Positions 6,666-10,212 of a stretch of 10,212 bases of DNA are shown piece after piece. Position 1 is the first letter of the stretch, and each line of letters starts with the position of its first letter. The position numbers and the translations under genes are program-made. The DNA is from Planctomycetota bacterium. Lineage in GTDB: Bacteria; Planctomycetota; UBA1135; GCA-002686595. The stretch covers positions 1 to 10,212 of the forward strand of contig JAKVCE010000049.1 in the NCBI GenBank assembly GCA_022447405.1, in the 5' to 3' direction. Below the pieces are notes generated by a model that saw only the letters and a program-made list of their open reading frames with translations, was not told the origin of the DNA and searched no databases.

Positions 6666-8120
6666 TTGATCCAGTTCATCATCCGAAGACTCTTGCTGAT
6701 GATCCCGACGACCATCGGGGTCGCTCTCGTCGTCTTCGGGATCTATCACGCAGCGCCCGGGGACGCTGCGACGGTCATGATGGGGATCAGCTCCGGCGGG
6801 AACATGTCCCAGGGCGCGGACACGCAGGCGCGGGCGGAGGCCTTCAAGCGCGAGTACGGCCTCGACCGCAACCTCGCCGTCCAGTTCCTGAACTACATCG
6901 GCCCCTTCAACCTCCTGCGCGACGGCCACCCCTGGTTCAGCGCGCCTTACACAGAGCGCGAGGTAGAGCGCGTTGCGCTTGAGGGAGGGGGAGAGGTGCT
7001 CACTGGCGCACCCATGGAGATCAAGCACCTCCCGACCACCTCTGATGAGGAGCGCGCGCGCCTCGATGAGGCTACAGCGGCGCTCCTTGATGGAGACGCA
7101 GGCGCGCTCGCCGTCCTTGAAGAGGCCGGAGACGCCTCCTTCCCGGCGCTCCTCACAGCCTTGAACGAGCGGAAGCGAGCCTTCGGCGGCGAGGTGGACG
7201 AAGAGGTCGCGCGCCTCTCGGGTGCGATGGCCGCGCTCTCTGGAGCAGAGGTCACGGGCCTGGGAGGCACCCGCGAGGGCCTCATCGGAGAGTGGTTCGG
7301 CTGGTACTACACCGAGGGCGGCGGCGACCGCGTACGAAACTCTGGAGAGCGCCCGTGGGCCGGGCTCCTCGCCCTCGACCTCGGCAAGGAGATGCAGGAC
7401 AAGAAGCCCGTCGCGAAAGAGCTCGGCAAGCGCTTGCAGGTCACGGTGCCCCTCGCCCTGATCTCTGTCCTGCTCTCGTACCTGATCGCGCTGCCGCTCG
7501 GCATCTTCAGCGTGCGTCGGCAGGGGACAAAGATCGACGGCGCGACGACGGTCATCCTCTTCGTCCTCTACTCCATCCCGTCCTTCTGGGCGGGGCTGAT
7601 GCTGATCATCAGCTTTGGCGCGACGGGCCTCGACTGGCTCCCCGTGCTCGGCTTGCATGACAAGGACGCTGACACCTTCACGACCTCTCAGTACCTGTGG
7701 GACCTCTTCCTCCACATCATCATGCCGGTCGCGACCCTCACCTACGGGAGCTTCGCTTACCTCTCACGACAGATGAGGGCAGGGATGTTGGAGGTGATCC
7801 GCCAGGACTACATCCGCACCGCGCGCGCTAAGGGGCTCTCCGAGAACGTCGTGATCTACAAGCACGCGCTCCGGAACTCGATGATCCCGGTCATCACCCT
7901 CCTCGCCGCGATCCTGCCGATCTTGATCGGCGGTTCGGTGATCGTTGAGTCCGTCTTCGACATACCAGGCATGGGGAAGTATGCGTTCGAAGGCCTCCTG
8001 CGCAGGGACTTCTACATCGTCATGGCGACGACCATCTTTGTCGGCATCATGACGCAGTTCGGCATCCTCCTGTCTGACATCACCTACCAGCTCGTCGATC
8101 CGCGGATCCGTCACACCTGA
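6666..8120 (+). CDS. oppB: OppB-type ABC permease with large periplasmic insert
   Basis: Inner-membrane permease of 484 residues, about 150 more than usual. It starts with TTG at 6666: GAGGA lies 7 nt upstream and the resulting MIQFIIRRLLLMIPTTIGV is the canonical OppB/DppB beginning; the next Met (residue 12) would remove the first half of TM1. TM1 spans about 9-27, and YGLDRNLAVQFLNYIGP (64-80) is the usual pre-loop strip. Residues about 91-232 are additional. The core resumes at LAKELGKRL-like VAKELGKRLQVTVPLALIS (249-267), with TM segments at about 261-282, 294-318, 348-366, 404-428 and 450-470. The EAA loop is at about 365-410 (RAGMLEVIRQDYIRTARAKG); VESVFDIPGMGKYAFEG (427-443) and the terminal LVDPRIR are also intact. 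It is 33 bp after the binding protein and 11 bp before the next permease. A working permease is expected; the insert's role is unknown. Confidence 0.94.
   Translation: MIQFIIRRLLLMIPTTIGVALVVFGIYHAAPGDAATVMMGISSGGNMSQGADTQARAEAFKREYGLDRNLAVQFLNYIGPFNLLRDGHPWFSAPYTEREVERVALEGGGEVLTGAPMEIKHLPTTSDEERARLDEATAALLDGDAGALAVLEEAGDASFPALLTALNERKRAFGGEVDEEVARLSGAMAALSGAEVTGLGGTREGLIGEWFGWYYTEGGGDRVRNSGERPWAGLLALDLGKEMQDKKPVAKELGKRLQVTVPLALISVLLSYLIALPLGIFSVRRQGTKIDGATTVILFVLYSIPSFWAGLMLIISFGATGLDWLPVLGLHDKDADTFTTSQYLWDLFLHIIMPVATLTYGSFAYLSRQMRAGMLEVIRQDYIRTARAKGLSENVVIYKHALRNSMIPVITLLAAILPILIGGSVIVESVFDIPGMGKYAFEGLLRRDFYIVMATTIFVGIMTQFGILLSDITYQLVDPRIRHT
7041..7244 (+). other. HEAT-like helical stretch in the OppB insert (residues about 126-193)
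   Basis: Runs of helix-forming sequence such as ARLDEATAALLDGDAGALAV and LEEAGDASFPALLTAL recall the HEAT-repeat pattern in which ..AL..LG..A.PALL.AL recurs. One unit looks fair and the flanking helices are weaker. The whole stretch lies in the loop predicted to face the periplasm, near where the binding protein docks. Confidence 0.4.
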
Positions 8121-8131
8121 GGAAGGCCTAG

Positions 8132-9898
8132 ATGACGGATGAAGAGATGACTGCAGAAGCTCGAGAGGCCACCGCCTTGGTGGACGAGGGCCCGACCTAC
8201 TCCAAGGACTACTGGGACCTCGTCGGGGAGCAGCTCCGTAAGCGCACGCTCTTCAAGGTGGGGATGGCGGTGCTCGCGGTCCTCTACGGGCTCGCGATCT
8301 TCGCGCCCCTCATCGGAAACGACAGGCCCTACAAGCTCGTGGCGGTCAACTATGGGGAGTACGAGAGCGCGGCGCGGGGGGTCGAGCGCCTCTCTTCCAA
8401 CGCGCTAGAACGTATTCACGAAACCGGCAGTGATCTCCCGGAGCGGGCGCAACAATCCGAGCGTGAGGTGACGGCAGCGCTGACGCGGATCGCCTTGATG
8501 AGGCAGTTCTTGGGGTCTGAGGATCGAGAGTCCCTGGACTCCTTCAAAGAGGACCTCAAGGGGAGCTACGAGCTGGCGCTTGTGGGGGAGCAGGCAGACG
8601 CGGAGACAGGGTCCTTGCCGCTGCAGGCTCGCGCGAGGCAGTTCGCCACGGAGTTCGCTTCTGCACCCCTCGGGAGCGACCCGGACGCTCCCGGCAAGCA
8701 CCTCCAGCCCTCGACCCGGTATCCCCTCGCAGAGGGGCTCGGGTGGGGGTCTGTGTTCTTCATGGTCCTCTGGGTGCTCCTCTCGAGCTTCCCCCTCTGG
8801 AACCGCATCTGGAACAAGAGCCTGGAGGGTGACCGCGAGCGGATCCGTGACGCGCGCGGGAAGAAGCGGGCTGTGCTGCTTGGGACTCCCGTCGCGGCGG
8901 CCCTCCTCTGGGTGACCCTCGTCGGGGGCGGCGCACCAGCCTTTGATGTCTCTCCCTTCAAGCGCGGGCTCTCAGATGGCTCGATCGTGGCCTTCGAGGC
9001 GCCGGTCCTTCCGCCCGTCCCGATCGGCTACGCCGAGACGCACAAGGAGGAGGGCTTCCGCCCGCCCACCTGGCTAGTGGGCGCGCGCCTGGACTCCAAC
9101 GGCCGCTACATGCAGGGCCTGCGGGTCCCCAAGCCCGACCCCATCACCGGCTACCTCCCCCCTGCGACGCCTGTGGAGGTCCGCTTCGGTGAGGCCTGGC
9201 CCAACGCTCCACACCGACACCTCGCAGGCACGGACGAGCTGGGTCGGGACTTCTTCGTCCGCCTCTTGTGGGGCGGGCGGGTGAGCTTGGCGGTGGGCAT
9301 CCTCTCCGCAGTGCTCCTGACCTTGATCGGCGTCTTCATGGGCTCCCTGGCTGGCTACTTCGGCGGGAAGGTGGACGTCTTCATCATGCGCCTGATCGAG
9401 ATCCTGCAGTCGATCCCAGCCTTCTTCTTGATCCTCGCAGCGCTCGCCTTCATCGACCCGAAGGAGGTGTCCATCCCACCGATCTTCATCATCGTTGTGG
9501 TGATCGCCCTCGTCCGCTGGACCGGCGCCGCGCGCCTCGTGCGCGGCGAGTTCCTGCGCCTGCGTGAGGAGGAGTTCGTCCTCGCTGCGAACGCGCTCGG
9601 ATTCTCGAACATGCGCACGATCTTTCGGCACGTGCTGCCCAACGCCCTGAGCCCCGTCCTCGTGAACGCAGCCTTCGCGGTGGCCTCGGGGATCCTGACC
9701 GAGTCAGCGGTGAGCTTCCTGGGCTTCGGGGTGCAGCACCCTGAGGCCTCCTGGGGGAGTCTCGTGAACGAGTCCAAGAGCCCGGAGTTCTGGTGGATCC
9801 AGGTCTTCCCGGGCGTGCTCATCTTCCTCACCGTGACCTGCTACAACCTCGTGGGCGACGCCGTGCGCGACGCCTTGGACCCGAAGATGAAGGTATGA
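8132..9898 (+). CDS. oppC: OppC-type ABC permease with about 290-residue insert and extra TM hairpin
   Basis: Inner-membrane permease of 588 residues, about twice the usual length. GGAAGG lies 5 nt before the ATG. A cytoplasmic N-terminus (1-43) leads to TM1 at about 44-61 (GMAVLAVLYGLAIFAPLIG). Residues 62-350 have no counterpart in ordinary OppC: a mostly helical section (75-180), a hydrophobic segment at about 205-222, a basic loop (RIWNKSLEGDRERIRDARGK, 225-244), another hydrophobic segment at about 247-265, and a Pro-rich section. By the positive-inside rule the basic loop is cytoplasmic, giving a TM hairpin and periplasmic flanks. The normal core follows: LAGTDELGRDFFVRLLWGGR (364-383), the EAA loop (LRLREEEFVLAANALGFSNM, 475-494), SFLGFGVQHPEASWGSLV (528-545) and the end AVRDALDPKMKV. 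The stop overlaps the next gene as ATGA. The core is intact, so this is an elaborated permease, not a broken fusion. Confidence 0.94.
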   Translation: MTDEEMTAEAREATALVDEGPTYSKDYWDLVGEQLRKRTLFKVGMAVLAVLYGLAIFAPLIGNDRPYKLVAVNYGEYESAARGVERLSSNALERIHETGSDLPERAQQSEREVTAALTRIALMRQFLGSEDRESLDSFKEDLKGSYELALVGEQADAETGSLPLQARARQFATEFASAPLGSDPDAPGKHLQPSTRYPLAEGLGWGSVFFMVLWVLLSSFPLWNRIWNKSLEGDRERIRDARGKKRAVLLGTPVAAALLWVTLVGGGAPAFDVSPFKRGLSDGSIVAFEAPVLPPVPIGYAETHKEEGFRPPTWLVGARLDSNGRYMQGLRVPKPDPITGYLPPATPVEVRFGEAWPNAPHRHLAGTDELGRDFFVRLLWGGRVSLAVGILSAVLLTLIGVFMGSLAGYFGGKVDVFIMRLIEILQSIPAFFLILAALAFIDPKEVSIPPIFIIVVVIALVRWTGAARLVRGEFLRLREEEFVLAANALGFSNMRTIFRHVLPNALSPVLVNAAFAVASGILTESAVSFLGFGVQHPEASWGSLVNESKSPEFWWIQVFPGVLIFLTVTCYNLVGDAVRDALDPKMKV

Positions 9899-10212
9899 GC
9901 CAAGACAAGCGCACAGACACCACCGGCACAGGAGCGAGCGCTCCGGCCGCAGAGCGCGAGGCGCTGCTCACGATCGAGGGGCTCAAGACCTGGTTCCACA
10001 CCGAGGAGGGCGTGGCCAAGGCCGTGGATGGCGTCACGTACACGGTCCGAAAGGGCGAGACGCTCGGGGTCGTGGGGGAGTCGGGCTGCGGGAAGAGCGT
10101 CACAGCGCTCTCCGTGATGCAGCTCGTCCCGATGCCCCCGGGCAAGTTCGAGGGCGGCCGCGTCCTCTTCCGAGGAGAGGACCTCCTGGAGAAGAGCCTC
10201 GAAGAGATACAG
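9895..10212 (+). CDS. oppD: OppD/DppD-type peptide ABC transporter ATPase, 3' end cut off by window
   Basis: Cytoplasmic nucleotide-binding subunit that powers the importer; the first 106 residues are visible and the frame is open to the window edge. A polar, low-complexity N-terminus (about 1-23) precedes LLTIEGLKTWFHTEEGVAKA (24-43), the standard OppD/DppD opening with its A-loop aromatic region. Walker A is intact as GESGCGKS, followed by VTALSVMQLVP and a GG.V.F.GEDLL strand. The Q-loop, signature, Walker B and the C-terminal oligopeptide-specific extension, which often carries an iron-sulfur site in this family, lie outside the window. The ATG overlaps the permease stop (ATGA), so it is coupled. 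OppD versus DppD cannot be told apart here, and an OppF/DppF partner is expected downstream. Confidence 0.95.
   Translation, partial: MSQDKRTDTTGTGASAPAAEREALLTIEGLKTWFHTEEGVAKAVDGVTYTVRKGETLGVVGESGCGKSVTALSVMQLVPMPPGKFEGGRVLFRGEDLLEKSLEEIQ

Noticed and set aside
6051..7715. Open frame of 554 codons on the minus strand, spanning the binding-protein end, the hairpin gap and much of oppB
   Set aside because: It is antisense to two clearly coding genes, its translation is low-complexity Arg/Glu/Asp/Leu/Val typical of GC-rich reverse frames, and no family motif is visible.
8132..9898. Assembly error or gene fusion explaining the doubled OppC length
   Set aside because: The frame is uninterrupted, composition is uniform, and the TM1 and C-terminal core fit a single OppC with an insert; no second gene's start or motif is seen inside.

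Overview
The window holds two complete-looking but differently built oligopeptide/dipeptide ABC importer loci (Opp/Dpp type, SBP_bac_5 binding proteins with OppB/OppC permeases), transcribed divergently from a 165-bp intergenic region at 4161-4325. DNA is GC-rich with strong G/C third-position bias and TGA/TAG stops. The binding-protein and permease genes are enlarged by extracytoplasmic inserts, a style I associate with Planctomycetota; this is a low-confidence guess, and a myxobacterial or other deltaproteobacterial-type genome remains possible.

Left half (minus strand, read right to left): oppA (4160-1956), oppB (1959-973) and oppC (973 to beyond base 1). Genes overlap by 4 nt (ATGA) and by 1 nt (TAGTG), so they form one translationally coupled operon. 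No ATPase of this operon is visible; it lies beyond base 1 or is shared with the other locus. OppA is about 190 residues longer than usual, and the extra sequence contains a recognisable degenerate copy of the glycine-cleavage H protein (lipoyl-type) fold lacking the lipoyl lysine.

Right half (plus strand): a lipoprotein binding protein (4326-6632), a 33-bp gap with a GC hairpin, an OppB-type permease starting with TTG (6666-8120), an OppC-type permease (8132-9898), and the start of an OppD/DppD-type ATPase (9895 to beyond 10212) with an intact Walker A motif. The lipoprotein has an N-terminal segment resembling the N-terminus of biotin carboxyl carrier protein and an extra block in lobe I. 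OppB carries about 140 extra residues with a HEAT-like helical stretch in its first periplasmic loop. OppC carries about 290 extra residues, including a predicted extra transmembrane hairpin.

Together the loci would take up peptides or related oligomers: the binding protein captures the ligand outside the inner membrane, the OppB/OppC heterodimer forms the channel, and OppD (with an expected OppF downstream) powers transport. The most notable theme is that three consecutive components of the plus-strand importer, and the binding protein of the minus-strand one, have gained extracytoplasmic domains, two of them resembling biotinyl/lipoyl-carrier parts. This suggests an elaborated extracytoplasmic assembly rather than a standard Opp system. 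No RNA genes, mobile elements, CRISPR arrays or complete terminators were seen.
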